DNA from: Leeuwenhoekiella sp044542075
Lineage (GTDB): Bacteria > Bacteroidota > Bacteroidia > Flavobacteriales > Flavobacteriaceae
NCBI RefSeq assembly: GCF_044542075.1
Contig: NZ_JBITTU010000002.1
Location: 62,001 to 126,000, forward strand
DNA: 64,000 nucleotides
Reading direction: 5' to 3'
Program-made: the position numbers and the translations under genes
In this document: positions 32,949-42,334 of the stretch, one piece after another
How the letters are laid out: each line of letters opens with the position of its first letter
How positions within the stretch are numbered: the first letter of the stretch is position 1
Notes under the pieces: generated by a model
Told to the model about the DNA's origin: nothing
What the model saw: only the letters and a program-made list of their open reading frames with translations
Databases searched by the model: none

Positions 32949-35309
32949 ATGAAAAAATATTTCGCATTTATACTGGTTCTAAGTATGTCTTCTTTATGGG
33001 CGCAGCAGTCTGTTGAGTTATTCCCGCTGAATCAGGTTTCGGTAACTACAGGTGTTTTTAAAGAAGCAGCACTTACCGATTTTAAATATATTCAGCAGCT
33101 TAATCCAGACCGACTTTTAGCTCCTTTTTTACGGGAAGCAGGTTTAGAATCCAAAGCAGAATCCTATACAAATTGGGAAAATACGGGGCTTGACGGGCAC
33201 ACCGCTGGTCATTATATTTCGGCATTGTCTATGTATTATGCCTCAACAGGTGATACAAAGGCTAAAGAACTTCTTGATTATACTTTGTTTGAATTAAGTA
33301 AGGTTCAGAAAGCAAATGGAAATGGCTACATAGGTGGAGTTCCTGGTAGCGTTGCGCTTTGGACTGAAATTAAAGACGGAAAAATTAATGCAGGAAGCTT
33401 TAGCCTTAATGAGAAATGGGTGCCGCTTTACAACATTCATAAGACATTTGCGGGATTAAAAGATGCCTGGGTTCATGCAGAAATTCCGCTGGCAAAAACG
33501 ATGTTGATCACGTTGACAAATTGGTTTATTGATATTACCCAAGATTTAAATGAGACTCAAATACAAGATATGTTACGGTCTGAACATGGTGGACTCAACG
33601 AAGTTTTCGCTGAGGTTTACGACATAACTAAAGATGAAAAGTATTTAAAATTAGCACAGGATTTCTCGCAAAACGCTTTGTTAAATCCGATGGCGGAGAA
33701 TAAAGATGTTCTTACAGGAATGCACGCAAATACACAGATTCCAAAATTTATTGGTTTTGAACGCATCAGTCAGTTAAGTGGAGCTAAACACTTTCACGAT
33801 GCAGCATCAAATTTTTATAATAATGTAACGCAAAAGCGTTCAGTAAGTATTGGTGGAAATAGCGTTCGCGAGCATTTTAACCCCATAACAGATTTTTCTG
33901 AGGTGTTGAGCAGCGAGCAAGGTCCTGAGACGTGCAATACGTATAATATGCTTAAGCTAAGCAAATTGCTGTATGAAGATTCTGCAGAGGTCAACTATAT
34001 TGAGTTTTATGAGCGTGGGTTGTATAACCACATTTTGTCGTCTCAAAATCCCGACGGAGGTTTTGTTTATTTTACGCCTATGCGTCCCGGGCAATATCGC
34101 GTCTATTCGCAACCCGAAACCAGCTTCTGGTGCTGTGTAGGATCTGGAATGGAAAATCACACCAAGTATAACGAACTTATATATGCTAAAAAGAAAGATT
34201 CACTTTATGTAAATCTATTTATTCCCTCAGAAGTAGATTGGGAAGAGGAAAGCGTGAAACTGATTCAAAAAACAAATTTTCCTGAAGAAGCGAGCACGCA
34301 AATAATTTGGCAAAGCCGAAATGAAAAACGAGCAACGCTGATGCTTCGGTATCCTAATTGGGTGAAAAATGGGGGGTTAAAAGTTTATGTAAACGGAAAA
34401 GTTCAGCAGATAGCTGCAACTCCGGGAACTTATATTCCGCTACAGCGAAACTGGAAAGATGGAGATATTATTAAAATGGAATTGCCTATGCATTTAAGTT
34501 TGGAAGAAATTCCGGATCAATCGGGTTATCTTTCGGTAAAATATGGCCCTATAGTACTTGCAGCGATTACCGGTGATGATAATCAGCAGGGTATGTTTGC
34601 AGATGACAGCAGAGGTGGTCATATAGCAGATGGGCCTTTTTTACCACTAACCGAAGCTCCTATGTTTGTTTTAGAATCTGGAAGTTCAATTCTAGATCAG
34701 TTAAAACCGATTGCAGGTAAACCTCTAGAATTTAAAACCGGGGGTTTATTTTATCCTGAAAAATTTAAAAACCTTACCCTTCAGCCATTTTATCAAATAC
34801 ACGAGAAACGGTATTCAATTTATTTTAAACAAGAAACCCCTCAAGGTTTAAAAGCTATACAGCAAGAATTAGAAGAGCAACAAAAAATAGAAGCTCATTT
34901 GCGTGAAATTACGGTAGATTACATAATCCCTGGCGAGCAGCAATCTGAGTCAGATCATCATATTCAATTTGAGCGATCAAATACCGGAGTTCATAAAAAT
35001 AAGCATTGGCGCGATGCTGAAGGCTGGTTTGCTTATGATTTAGAGAATAAGGATTTAGAGGCAAAATCCTTACGCATAACTTATTATGGTAATGATGACG
35101 ATCGGGAATTTAATATTTTAGTTAATGGAGAATTGCTCACTACCTCAGTTTTAAATGGTAAAGAAGGGGATAGATTTGTAGATGTAAATTACAAAATTCC
35201 AGATACAGTTTTAAAGACGGGGAAGGTTATAAACGTTCGTTTTGAGGCAATATCCCCTCATAAAACAGCTGGTATTTATGAAGTGCGTTTAATTAAAAAT
35301 ACTCCTTAA
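32949..35309 (+). CDS. Beta-L-arabinofuranosidase, GH127/GH146 (DUF1680)
   Basis: Exported retaining beta-L-arabinofuranosidase, 786 residues from ATG 32949 (an in-frame TTG at 32940 overlaps the previous gene and is discarded). Signal peptide at 1-19. The (alpha/alpha)6 barrel carries the zinc/cysteine centre known from GH127: E327-T-C329 in GPETCNTYN and the pair C395-C396 in SFWCCVGSG, of which the first is the expected nucleophile. The C-terminal region after about 520 holds beta domains, fitting the longer GH146 type. The gene extends the locus to beta-linked arabinose of plant glycoproteins or complex pectin. Start is two bases after the endo-arabinanase stop. Confidence 0.9.
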   Translation: MKKYFAFILVLSMSSLWAQQSVELFPLNQVSVTTGVFKEAALTDFKYIQQLNPDRLLAPFLREAGLESKAESYTNWENTGLDGHTAGHYISALSMYYASTGDTKAKELLDYTLFELSKVQKANGNGYIGGVPGSVALWTEIKDGKINAGSFSLNEKWVPLYNIHKTFAGLKDAWVHAEIPLAKTMLITLTNWFIDITQDLNETQIQDMLRSEHGGLNEVFAEVYDITKDEKYLKLAQDFSQNALLNPMAENKDVLTGMHANTQIPKFIGFERISQLSGAKHFHDAASNFYNNVTQKRSVSIGGNSVREHFNPITDFSEVLSSEQGPETCNTYNMLKLSKLLYEDSAEVNYIEFYERGLYNHILSSQNPDGGFVYFTPMRPGQYRVYSQPETSFWCCVGSGMENHTKYNELIYAKKKDSLYVNLFIPSEVDWEEESVKLIQKTNFPEEASTQIIWQSRNEKRATLMLRYPNWVKNGGLKVYVNGKVQQIAATPGTYIPLQRNWKDGDIIKMELPMHLSLEEIPDQSGYLSVKYGPIVLAAITGDDNQQGMFADDSRGGHIADGPFLPLTEAPMFVLESGSSILDQLKPIAGKPLEFKTGGLFYPEKFKNLTLQPFYQIHEKRYSIYFKQETPQGLKAIQQELEEQQKIEAHLREITVDYIIPGEQQSESDHHIQFERSNTGVHKNKHWRDAEGWFAYDLENKDLEAKSLRITYYGNDDDREFNILVNGELLTTSVLNGKEGDRFVDVNYKIPDTVLKTGKVINVRFEAISPHKTAGIYEVRLIKNTP

Positions 35310-35389
35310 AAAGCATAAATATCCTTACAGTTTGATGAATAATTTTTTTTATAGGTCCTTATAAGTTCTTAAAAAAATCTAAAAAAGTT

Positions 35390-35408
35390 AAGTGTCATAT
35401 ATACATTT
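35390..35408 (+). promoter_or_regulatory. Candidate AraR operator 2
   Basis: AAGTGT-N7-ACATTT, sharing TTAAGTGT-N6-TACATTT with the complement of operator 1. It overlaps the expected -33 region of the araB promoter (-7 element at 35425-35432). Confidence 0.55.
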
Positions 35409-35424
35409 TTAAAATTCTTTATAG

Positions 35425-35432
35425 TAGATTTG
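35425..35432 (+). promoter_or_regulatory. -7 element (TAGATTTG) of araBDA operon
   Basis: Exact TAnnTTTG match 22 bases before the araB ATG. The rest of the 145-base gap is AT-rich and holds candidate operator 2. Confidence 0.6.
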
Positions 35433-35454
35433 TTAGATAGTTAGATTTAAGTTT

Positions 35455-37152
35455 ATGAAAGAATATGTTATCGGGCTAGATTATGGCTCAGATTCTGTAA
35501 GAGCGGTTTTAATAGATGCAGCAACAGGAGCTGAGATAGAGACCGAAGTCAGCTATTACAAACGTTGGAAAGAAGGTCTTTTTTGTAAACCTTCAGAAAA
35601 TCGATTTCGCCAACATCCTTTAGATCATTTAGAAGGTCTTGAAAATACTATTAAAGCGGTGGTTTCTAGAAGTGGAGTTTCTGCAGATGCTGTAAAAGGA
35701 ATTTGCATAGATACTACCGGTTCTTCACCTATTCCGGTAACTAAAGAAGGTATTCCTTTATCACTTACTGCAGGTTTTGAGGATAATCCCAATGCGATGA
35801 TGGTGTTGTGGAAAGACCATACATCTATTGCTGAAGCGAATGAAATTAACCATTTAGCACGCACTTGGGGTGGTGAAGATTTTACTAAATATGAAGGTGG
35901 TATTTATTCTTCAGAATGGTTTTGGGCAAAAATTTTACACGTTGCGCGTGAGGATGAGTCGGTAAAGCAAGCTGCATATTCCTGGATGGAACATTGCGAT
36001 TGGATGACCTTTACGCTTTTAGAAAATACTTCTTTAGCAGATTTTAAGCGCAGCCGCTGTGCTGCAGGTCACAAAGCAATGTGGCACGAGAGCTGGGGCG
36101 GACTTCCACCGGAAGAATTTTTAGGACAATTAGATCCATATTTGGCAAATTTAAGAGACCGACTTTATACAAAAACCTATACTTCAGATGAGGTTGCCGG
36201 TACACTTAGTGCAGCCTGGGCAGCAAAATTAGGTTTGACAACAGATACGGTGATTGCTGTAGGTACTTTTGATGCACACGCAGGAGCAGTGGGAGCAAAG
36301 GTAGAAGAGCATACGCTGGTACGTGTGATGGGAACTTCTACCTGTGACATCAGCGTTTCTTCTCCAGAAGTTACTGCAAACAAAACCGTTAGAGGTATTT
36401 GCGGTCAGGTAGATGGTTCTGTAATCCCAGGGTTTGTAGGTTTGGAAGCCGGTCAGTCTGCTTTTGGAGATTTGTTAGCTTGGTTTAAAGACGTATTGAG
36501 CTGGCCAATCGAAAATTTAGTGATGCAATCGAGCATACTTTCCGAAGAACAAAAAGAAAAACTAAAAGCCGAAATAGAATCTGACTTTATCAGAAAATTA
36601 TCTGATGCCGCAGAAGCTATTCCTGATGAGGAAGCAATCCCGGTAGCCTTAGACTGGATTAATGGCCGCAGGACTCCTGATGCAAACCAGGAATTAGAAG
36701 CTGCAATGACTAATTTAAATATGGGAACCAGAGCACCACATTTATTTAAAGCGCTTGTAAATGCGATTTGTTTTGGTTCTAAAAAAATAATGGACCGCTT
36801 TGCCGATGAAGGTATAGAGATCAAAACTGTTGTAGGTATAGGTGGAGTTGCCCGAAAATCTAAATTTATAATGCAGTCGCTTGCTAACACCTTAAATGTG
36901 CCCATTAAGGTTGCAGCTTCAGATCAGGCGCCGGCTTTAGGAGCAGCAGTTTACGCAGCAGTTGCAGCAGGTATTTATGCTAATGTAATAGAAGCCAGTC
37001 AGAAATTGGGAAGCGATTACGAGGCAGAATACCACCCGCAATCCGAGCATTTAGAATCTTTTGCTAATTTGATGGAGCGTTATGAAACGCTGAGTGCCTT
37101 TGTAGAAAAAGAGATAACTAAACCTAAAAAGAAGAAAGAACAGCATGTATAA
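35455..37152 (+). CDS. araB: Ribulokinase AraB
   Basis: Phosphorylates L-ribulose to L-ribulose 5-phosphate with ATP. FGGY-family kinase of 565 residues, standard length. N-terminal phosphate motif GLDYGSDSVRAV (residues 6-17), DTTGSSP near 86, GTFDAHAGAVG near 271 with the catalytic Asp, and the C-terminal ATPase motif GIGGVARKSKFIMQ near 462. Its last eight bases overlap araD, so translation is coupled. First gene of the metabolic half of the locus. Confidence 0.95.
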   Translation: MKEYVIGLDYGSDSVRAVLIDAATGAEIETEVSYYKRWKEGLFCKPSENRFRQHPLDHLEGLENTIKAVVSRSGVSADAVKGICIDTTGSSPIPVTKEGIPLSLTAGFEDNPNAMMVLWKDHTSIAEANEINHLARTWGGEDFTKYEGGIYSSEWFWAKILHVAREDESVKQAAYSWMEHCDWMTFTLLENTSLADFKRSRCAAGHKAMWHESWGGLPPEEFLGQLDPYLANLRDRLYTKTYTSDEVAGTLSAAWAAKLGLTTDTVIAVGTFDAHAGAVGAKVEEHTLVRVMGTSTCDISVSSPEVTANKTVRGICGQVDGSVIPGFVGLEAGQSAFGDLLAWFKDVLSWPIENLVMQSSILSEEQKEKLKAEIESDFIRKLSDAAEAIPDEEAIPVALDWINGRRTPDANQELEAAMTNLNMGTRAPHLFKALVNAICFGSKKIMDRFADEGIEIKTVVGIGGVARKSKFIMQSLANTLNVPIKVAASDQAPALGAAVYAAVAAGIYANVIEASQKLGSDYEAEYHPQSEHLESFANLMERYETLSAFVEKEITKPKKKKEQHV

Positions 37153-37843
37153 ATCCTTAAAAGAAGAATGCTACGAAGCAAATATGGAGCTAGATGCTTT
37201 AGGTCTGGTTATTTATACCTTCGGAAATGTTAGTGCAGTAGATCGTAAAAATGCAGTATTTGCCATTAAGCCCAGCGGAGTTCCTTACGAACTTTTAAAA
37301 CCTCAAGACATCGTTATCGTTGATTACGATAATGCGATAGTAGAAGGGGAGAAGAGACCTTCTTCAGATACAAAAACTCATGCTTATTTGTATAAGCATT
37401 GGGAAAAAGTAGGTGGTATTGCGCATACCCACGCTACCTATTCTGTTGCCTGGGCTCAGGCACAGCTAGATATTCCTGTTTTTGGAACAACACATGCAGA
37501 CCATTTAACAGCAGATATCCCGTGTGCACCACCTATGCATGATGATTTAATTGCGGGGAATTACGAGCACAATACCGGTATTCAAATATTAGATTGTTTT
37601 AAAAATAAAGGTCTTGATTACGAGGAGGTGAATATGGTTCTTTTAGGGAATCATGGTCCGTTTGCCTGGGGAGAGACAGCTGCAAAAGCGGTTTATAACA
37701 GTAAAGTGCTCGAAGAAATAGCGCGTATGGCGCAATTAACACTTCAAATAAACCCCAATGCTCCAAGGCTGAAAGATTCACTTATTAAAAAACACTACGA
37801 GCGTAAACATGGTAAGGATGCGTATTACGGTCAGGGTTGCTAA
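37145..37843 (+). CDS. araD: L-ribulose-5-phosphate 4-epimerase AraD
   Basis: Zinc aldolase-fold enzyme that epimerises L-ribulose 5-phosphate to D-xylulose 5-phosphate, delivering arabinose carbon to the pentose phosphate pathway. 232 residues, normal length. Zinc histidines lie in AHTHATYS (near 95-102) and the later MVLLGNHGPFAWG (near 160-172); SGVPYE and the DTKTHAYLY acid region bind phosphate and catalyse. It overlaps araB by eight bases. An L-fuculose-phosphate aldolase is the sister family, ruled out by context. Confidence 0.95.
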   Translation: MYKSLKEECYEANMELDALGLVIYTFGNVSAVDRKNAVFAIKPSGVPYELLKPQDIVIVDYDNAIVEGEKRPSSDTKTHAYLYKHWEKVGGIAHTHATYSVAWAQAQLDIPVFGTTHADHLTADIPCAPPMHDDLIAGNYEHNTGIQILDCFKNKGLDYEEVNMVLLGNHGPFAWGETAAKAVYNSKVLEEIARMAQLTLQINPNAPRLKDSLIKKHYERKHGKDAYYGQGC

Positions 37844-37876
37844 AAATTTTATAATTAATCATTTACAAATTTATTT

Positions 37877-39526
37877 ATGGGACTAATTACTTTTGCCGCG
37901 TTTACACTATTAGTAGCGGTTATTGCGTATTTCGCTTCGCGGAAAACAGATGAAACTACCTCTGATGGTTATTTCTTAGGCGGTCGAAGTCTAACAGGAC
38001 CCGTAATTGCAGGTTCTTTATTACTTACTAACCTTTCTACCGAGCAAATTATAGGTACAAACGGAGTAGGTTTTAGCGAGGGGATTTTAATTGCAGCTTA
38101 TGAGGTAATTGCTGCAATCGCAATGGTTTTCACGGCATTTGTTTTGCTTCCGAAGTATTTAAAAGGAGGTATATCTACCATTCCGCAGTTTTTAGAGACG
38201 CGCTACGGAAAACTAACCAAGACCATTGTATCTATTTTATTCTTGATGGCGTATGCCATCTCTATGTTGCCAACAGTATTATATTCTGGAGCGTTAGCGA
38301 TTAATACGATGTTTGATATCCCAGAGCGTATGGGGTTAACTCCAGAAAGTGCATTGTGGGTTACGGTCTGGATTATAGGTTTAATAGGGAGTATTTATGC
38401 GATTTTTGGGGGTCTTAAAGCTGTAGCCGTTTCAGATTCTATAAACGCCGTGGGGCTTATAATAGGTGGATTGCTCATTCCTATTTTTGGTTTGATGGCC
38501 ATCGGAGACGGCAGTATCATAAATGGTATGAGTGTACTTACTACAAACCTTCCCGAAAAATTTGAAATCCTGGGAGGACCTAATTCTTCTGTGCCGTGGA
38601 CAACTTTATTTACCGGAATGTTGATTGTAAATTTTTATTATTGGGGAACAAACCAGGCCATTATACAGCGTGCTTTAGGAGCAAAAAATCTAGCTGAAGG
38701 TCAAAAGGGTCTTTGTCTTGCTGCCTTTGTTAAAATATTAGGTCCTATTATCGTTGTACTTCCGGGGATTATTGCGTTTCAATACTTTAACGGTGATTTA
38801 GAAAACGCAGATGAGGCATATCCTATGCTTGTTAAAGCAGTATTGCCTACAGCTTTTGTAGGGTTTTTTGCGGCTGTTTTGTTTGGAGCGATTTTAAGTT
38901 CGTTTAACTCGGCATTAAACAGTTCTGTTACCTTATTTGGTCTTGATTTATACAAGCAATATTTTAACAGTAATGCTTCAGAAAAACAAGTTGTGCGTGC
39001 CGGTAAGACCTTTGGTGTGTTTCTAGCTATTTTCTCAATGGCTATTGCGCCGTTACTTTATGGAGTAGAAGGAGGAATTTTTAATTACCTTCAAGAACTT
39101 AACGGCTCATTTAGTGTACCTATTTTAGCAATTATATTAGTGGGTATTTTCTCTAAACGGGTTTCAGGAAAATCTGCAAACATTGCCATTGTATTTGCAG
39201 TGGTAACCTATTTAGTTACCCTTTATGTGATTAAACCTATCATCACAGGAGCTGCAGTTTCTGATGCAGAACTAGCAGGTATTACAGATGCAGATCAATT
39301 GAGCTTAATTGCTGCTGAAGCCTTCCCGAGTTTCTTACATATTATGGGAATTATTTTTGTTCTCGTATTAGCCATACTATTTGGAGTGAGTAAGTTCTAC
39401 CCTAGAGAAACCGAATATCAAGAAGAATATACACGCCAGGTAGATATCACTCCTTGGAAACATTTGAAACCAGCTGGGATATTTATTTGTCTTGCTGTGG
39501 TTAGCATTTACATTTATTTCTCATAA
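37877..39526 (+). CDS. Sodium:solute symporter (SSS/SLC5), probable arabinose transporter
   Basis: Inner-membrane Na+-coupled symporter of 549 residues with about 14 hydrophobic helices, SGLT-like. SSS features include GGRSLTGPVIAGSLLLTNLSTEQIIG near 34-59 and GFFAAVLFGAILSSFNSALNSS near 331-352, with the Na-site Ser pair. Placed between araD and araA, it almost certainly imports L-arabinose into the cytoplasm. There is no ABC or MFS sugar transporter in the locus, and no outer-membrane SusC/SusD pair. Confidence 0.92.
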   Translation: MGLITFAAFTLLVAVIAYFASRKTDETTSDGYFLGGRSLTGPVIAGSLLLTNLSTEQIIGTNGVGFSEGILIAAYEVIAAIAMVFTAFVLLPKYLKGGISTIPQFLETRYGKLTKTIVSILFLMAYAISMLPTVLYSGALAINTMFDIPERMGLTPESALWVTVWIIGLIGSIYAIFGGLKAVAVSDSINAVGLIIGGLLIPIFGLMAIGDGSIINGMSVLTTNLPEKFEILGGPNSSVPWTTLFTGMLIVNFYYWGTNQAIIQRALGAKNLAEGQKGLCLAAFVKILGPIIVVLPGIIAFQYFNGDLENADEAYPMLVKAVLPTAFVGFFAAVLFGAILSSFNSALNSSVTLFGLDLYKQYFNSNASEKQVVRAGKTFGVFLAIFSMAIAPLLYGVEGGIFNYLQELNGSFSVPILAIILVGIFSKRVSGKSANIAIVFAVVTYLVTLYVIKPIITGAAVSDAELAGITDADQLSLIAAEAFPSFLHIMGIIFVLVLAILFGVSKFYPRETEYQEEYTRQVDITPWKHLKPAGIFICLAVVSIYIYFS

Positions 39527-39557
39527 CGATTTTATTTAATAACAGAAGAAGCATTAC

Positions 39558-41069
39558 ATGAATTATAATATTGATCAATACGAAGTTTGGTTTGTGACAG
39601 GAACGCAACACTTATACGGCGAAGAAACACTTAAACAAGTAGCAGCACATTCTCAGGAGATTGCACAAGGTCTAAGTGCTTCTGCTGCAATACCGGTTAA
39701 AATCATTTATAAGGACCTCGTTAAGACGCCGAATGAGATTACAGACTTATGTCTTGAAGCAAACGGAAGTAAAAACTGCATCGGGCTTATTTTGTGGATG
39801 CATACCTTTTCACCTGCAAAAATGTGGATTAAAGGCTTAAGCCTGCTTAAAAAACCCATTTGCCACCTGCACACGCAATTTAATGCTGCTATTCCGTGGG
39901 GAGAAATTGATATGGATTTTATGAACCTAAACCAGTCTGCACATGGGGATCGTGAATTTGGTTTTATAATGTCACGTATGCGTAAAAAACGCAAAGTGGT
40001 TGTAGGTCACTGGGAAGATAAACGTGTTCAGGCAAAGCTTGGTATTTTTACCCGTGTAGCATTAGGATGGAATGAATTTCAGAACTTAAAAGTGGCTCGT
40101 ATTGGAGACAACATGCGGGAAGTTGCAGTAACCGAAGGAGACAAAGTAGAAGCGCAAATGCGTTTTGGTTTTACCGTAAATGGTTTTGATTCTTCAGATA
40201 TCGTGGCTAAAATCAACGAGATCAAACAAGAGGATTTGGATGCATTGCTTAAGACATATGAAACGGAATATAATTTAGCCGAAACAATTAAAGAAGGAGG
40301 AGAACAACGCGAGTCATTAGTAGAAGCTGCTAAAATTGAACTGGGACTACGTGCCTTTTTAGAAGAAGGAGGTTTTGGAGCTTTTACAGATACATTTGAA
40401 AATCTGGGAGAACTGAAGCAATTGCCGGGTATTGCCACACAACGTTTAATGGCAGACGGTTATGGTTTTGGTGGAGAAGGAGACTGGAAAACAGCAGCAC
40501 TAACCCGTGCAATGAAAGTTATGGCTATAGGACTAGAAGGTGGAACTTCATTTATGGAAGATTACACGTACCACTTTACACCACAAGGTTCTTACGTTTT
40601 AGGTTCACATATGCTTGAGATTTGTCCGTCAATTGCAGATGGTAAAGCTAGTTGTGAGGTGCATCCTCTAGGAATAGGCGGTAAAGAAGATCCTGCGCGT
40701 CTTGTTTTCAATTCTCCTGAAGGTCCTGCAATAAATGCATCATTAGTAGATATGGGGAATCGCTTTAGATTAATTGTAAACGAAGTTGAAGCTGTTAAAC
40801 CGGAAGCAGATTTGCCGCATCTACCCGTAGCTCGTGTGCTTTGGGATTGCAAACCCAATCTTGATATTGCAGCCACCAGCTGGATTCTTGCCGGGGGAGC
40901 GCACCACACCGTGTACAGCCAGGCAGTGACAACAGAATTTATGGAAGATTTTGCTGATATTGCCGGTATTGAGCTTTTAGTGATTGACGAACGCACACGT
41001 GTACGCGAGTTTAAAGATACCATTAACGCTAACGAGGCTTATTACCACCTGTTTCAACACGGGATGTAA
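39558..41069 (+). CDS. araA: L-arabinose isomerase AraA
   Basis: Mn-dependent isomerisation of L-arabinose to L-ribulose in the cytoplasm, first step of the pathway. 503 residues, typical length. Characteristic segments are VWFVTGTQHLYG at the N-terminus, HTFSPAKMWIKG near 82, the metal ligands around EGGTSFMEDYTYHF near 326-339 with LGSHMLEICPS near 348, and the C-terminal HHTVYS near 450. Transcribed with araB, araD and the symporter; 20 bases before the mutarotase. Confidence 0.96.
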   Translation: MNYNIDQYEVWFVTGTQHLYGEETLKQVAAHSQEIAQGLSASAAIPVKIIYKDLVKTPNEITDLCLEANGSKNCIGLILWMHTFSPAKMWIKGLSLLKKPICHLHTQFNAAIPWGEIDMDFMNLNQSAHGDREFGFIMSRMRKKRKVVVGHWEDKRVQAKLGIFTRVALGWNEFQNLKVARIGDNMREVAVTEGDKVEAQMRFGFTVNGFDSSDIVAKINEIKQEDLDALLKTYETEYNLAETIKEGGEQRESLVEAAKIELGLRAFLEEGGFGAFTDTFENLGELKQLPGIATQRLMADGYGFGGEGDWKTAALTRAMKVMAIGLEGGTSFMEDYTYHFTPQGSYVLGSHMLEICPSIADGKASCEVHPLGIGGKEDPARLVFNSPEGPAINASLVDMGNRFRLIVNEVEAVKPEADLPHLPVARVLWDCKPNLDIAATSWILAGGAHHTVYSQAVTTEFMEDFADIAGIELLVIDERTRVREFKDTINANEAYYHLFQHGM

Positions 41070-41089
41070 GTTTCTAAACTATTAGAATT

Positions 41090-42268
41090 ATGAAAATATA
41101 TAAAAATTTTTTAGTCGGTCCTGTTGTGCTGGCAATGACACTTTCGCTGGTAAATTGTAAAAATAATACTAAGAAAGAAGAAACGGCAGTTGTTGCCGAA
41201 ATGCCCAAAGCTTCTATTACTAAAACTGACTTTGGCAAATTAGACAGTATCACTGTAGATAAATACAAGCTAGTTAACGTAAATGGAATGGAGGTTGACA
41301 TCATTACCTATGGTGGCATTATAACAAGTTTAAAAGCACCTGGTAAAGACAGCACCTTTCAAGATGTGGTTTTAGGCTTTGATAATTTAGCTCAATATAC
41401 GAGCGGCAATCCGCCATTTTTTGGAGCTATTATAGGCCGTTATGGAAACCGAATTGCAAAAGGAAAATTTAGTCTTGATGGTACAGAATATCAGTTACCT
41501 ACAAACGATGGTCCTAATAGTTTACACGGTGGAGCGGGTTTTGATAAAGTGATCTGGACTGCAGAAGAAGTAAAAGATGGCGATACTGTAGGCTTAAAGC
41601 TCACCTATTTGAGTAAAGACGGTGATCAGGGGTATCCCGGTAATTTGCAGACAACTGTTACGTATACATTGCTTTCAGATAACACATTATTAATAGATTA
41701 CGAGGCACAAACAGACAAAACTACGGTGGTTAATTTAACACAACACACTTATTTTAATCTTTCTGGAGATTTTAATAAAACAATATTAGATACCGAAGTG
41801 ATGCTTAATGCAGATCAATACCTTCCAGTAGATGAGACGCTTATTCCAACAGGTGAATTAGCTACAGTAGAAGGGACACCATTTGATTTTAATACACCAA
41901 AACTTATTAAAACTGATATTGATGCTGAGAATGATCAGTTAGCAAAAGGTAAAGGTTACGATCATTGTTGGATACTAAATGGGGAAGACGGTCAAATGCG
42001 ACTTGCAGCAACTGCCTACGATTCTGAAAGTGGACGTTTTCTTGAAGTGGAAACTACAGAGCCTGCAATACAATTTTATACCGGTAATTTCTTAGATGGT
42101 ACGCTAACTCAAAAAGGTGGCACAAGTACATATGCCTACCGAAGCGGATTTTGCTTAGAAACTCAGCATTACCCGGATTCACCTAATCAACCTGAGTTTC
42201 CTAGCACTGTATTAAAACCGGGAGAAACCTATAAAAGCCAAACTTCATTTAAATTTTCAGTGAAGTAA
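41090..42268 (+). CDS. galM: Aldose 1-epimerase (mutarotase) lipoprotein
   Basis: Interconverts alpha and beta anomers of free sugars; here probably L-arabinose released in the periplasm. 392 residues, with a lipobox (SLVNC, Cys23), so envelope-anchored rather than cytoplasmic. Mutarotase signatures: GFDNLAQYTSGNPPFFGAIIGRYGNRIA near 94-121, LHGG near 141, the catalytic His in QHTYFNLSG near 216 and Glu in the FCLETQHYPDSPNQPEFPS segment near 358. Last gene of the arabinose operon, followed by a terminator. Confidence 0.92.
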   Translation: MKIYKNFLVGPVVLAMTLSLVNCKNNTKKEETAVVAEMPKASITKTDFGKLDSITVDKYKLVNVNGMEVDIITYGGIITSLKAPGKDSTFQDVVLGFDNLAQYTSGNPPFFGAIIGRYGNRIAKGKFSLDGTEYQLPTNDGPNSLHGGAGFDKVIWTAEEVKDGDTVGLKLTYLSKDGDQGYPGNLQTTVTYTLLSDNTLLIDYEAQTDKTTVVNLTQHTYFNLSGDFNKTILDTEVMLNADQYLPVDETLIPTGELATVEGTPFDFNTPKLIKTDIDAENDQLAKGKGYDHCWILNGEDGQMRLAATAYDSESGRFLEVETTEPAIQFYTGNFLDGTLTQKGGTSTYAYRSGFCLETQHYPDSPNQPEFPSTVLKPGETYKSQTSFKFSVK

Positions 42269-42288
42269 TTTTGAATGAACTTAAATGT

Positions 42289-42322
42289 AAAAAAGCCCAA
42301 TACATTTGTACTGGGCTTTTTT
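42289..42322 (+). terminator. Rho-independent terminator of the arabinose operon
   Basis: 11-bp stem AAAAAAGCCCA (42289-42299) with TGGGCTTTTTT (42312-42322), 12-base loop. It also fits as terminator for the convergent YdeI-like gene. Confidence 0.85.
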
Positions 42323-42334
42323 ATAACCTAAATA

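Noticed and set aside
36177..36905. Long minus-strand ORFs inside araB and araA (for example 36453-36905 and 40079-41023)
   Set aside because: They mirror the codon structure of the real genes, have Ser/Pro/Thr-rich translations with no domains, and lie antisense to well-supported enzymes.
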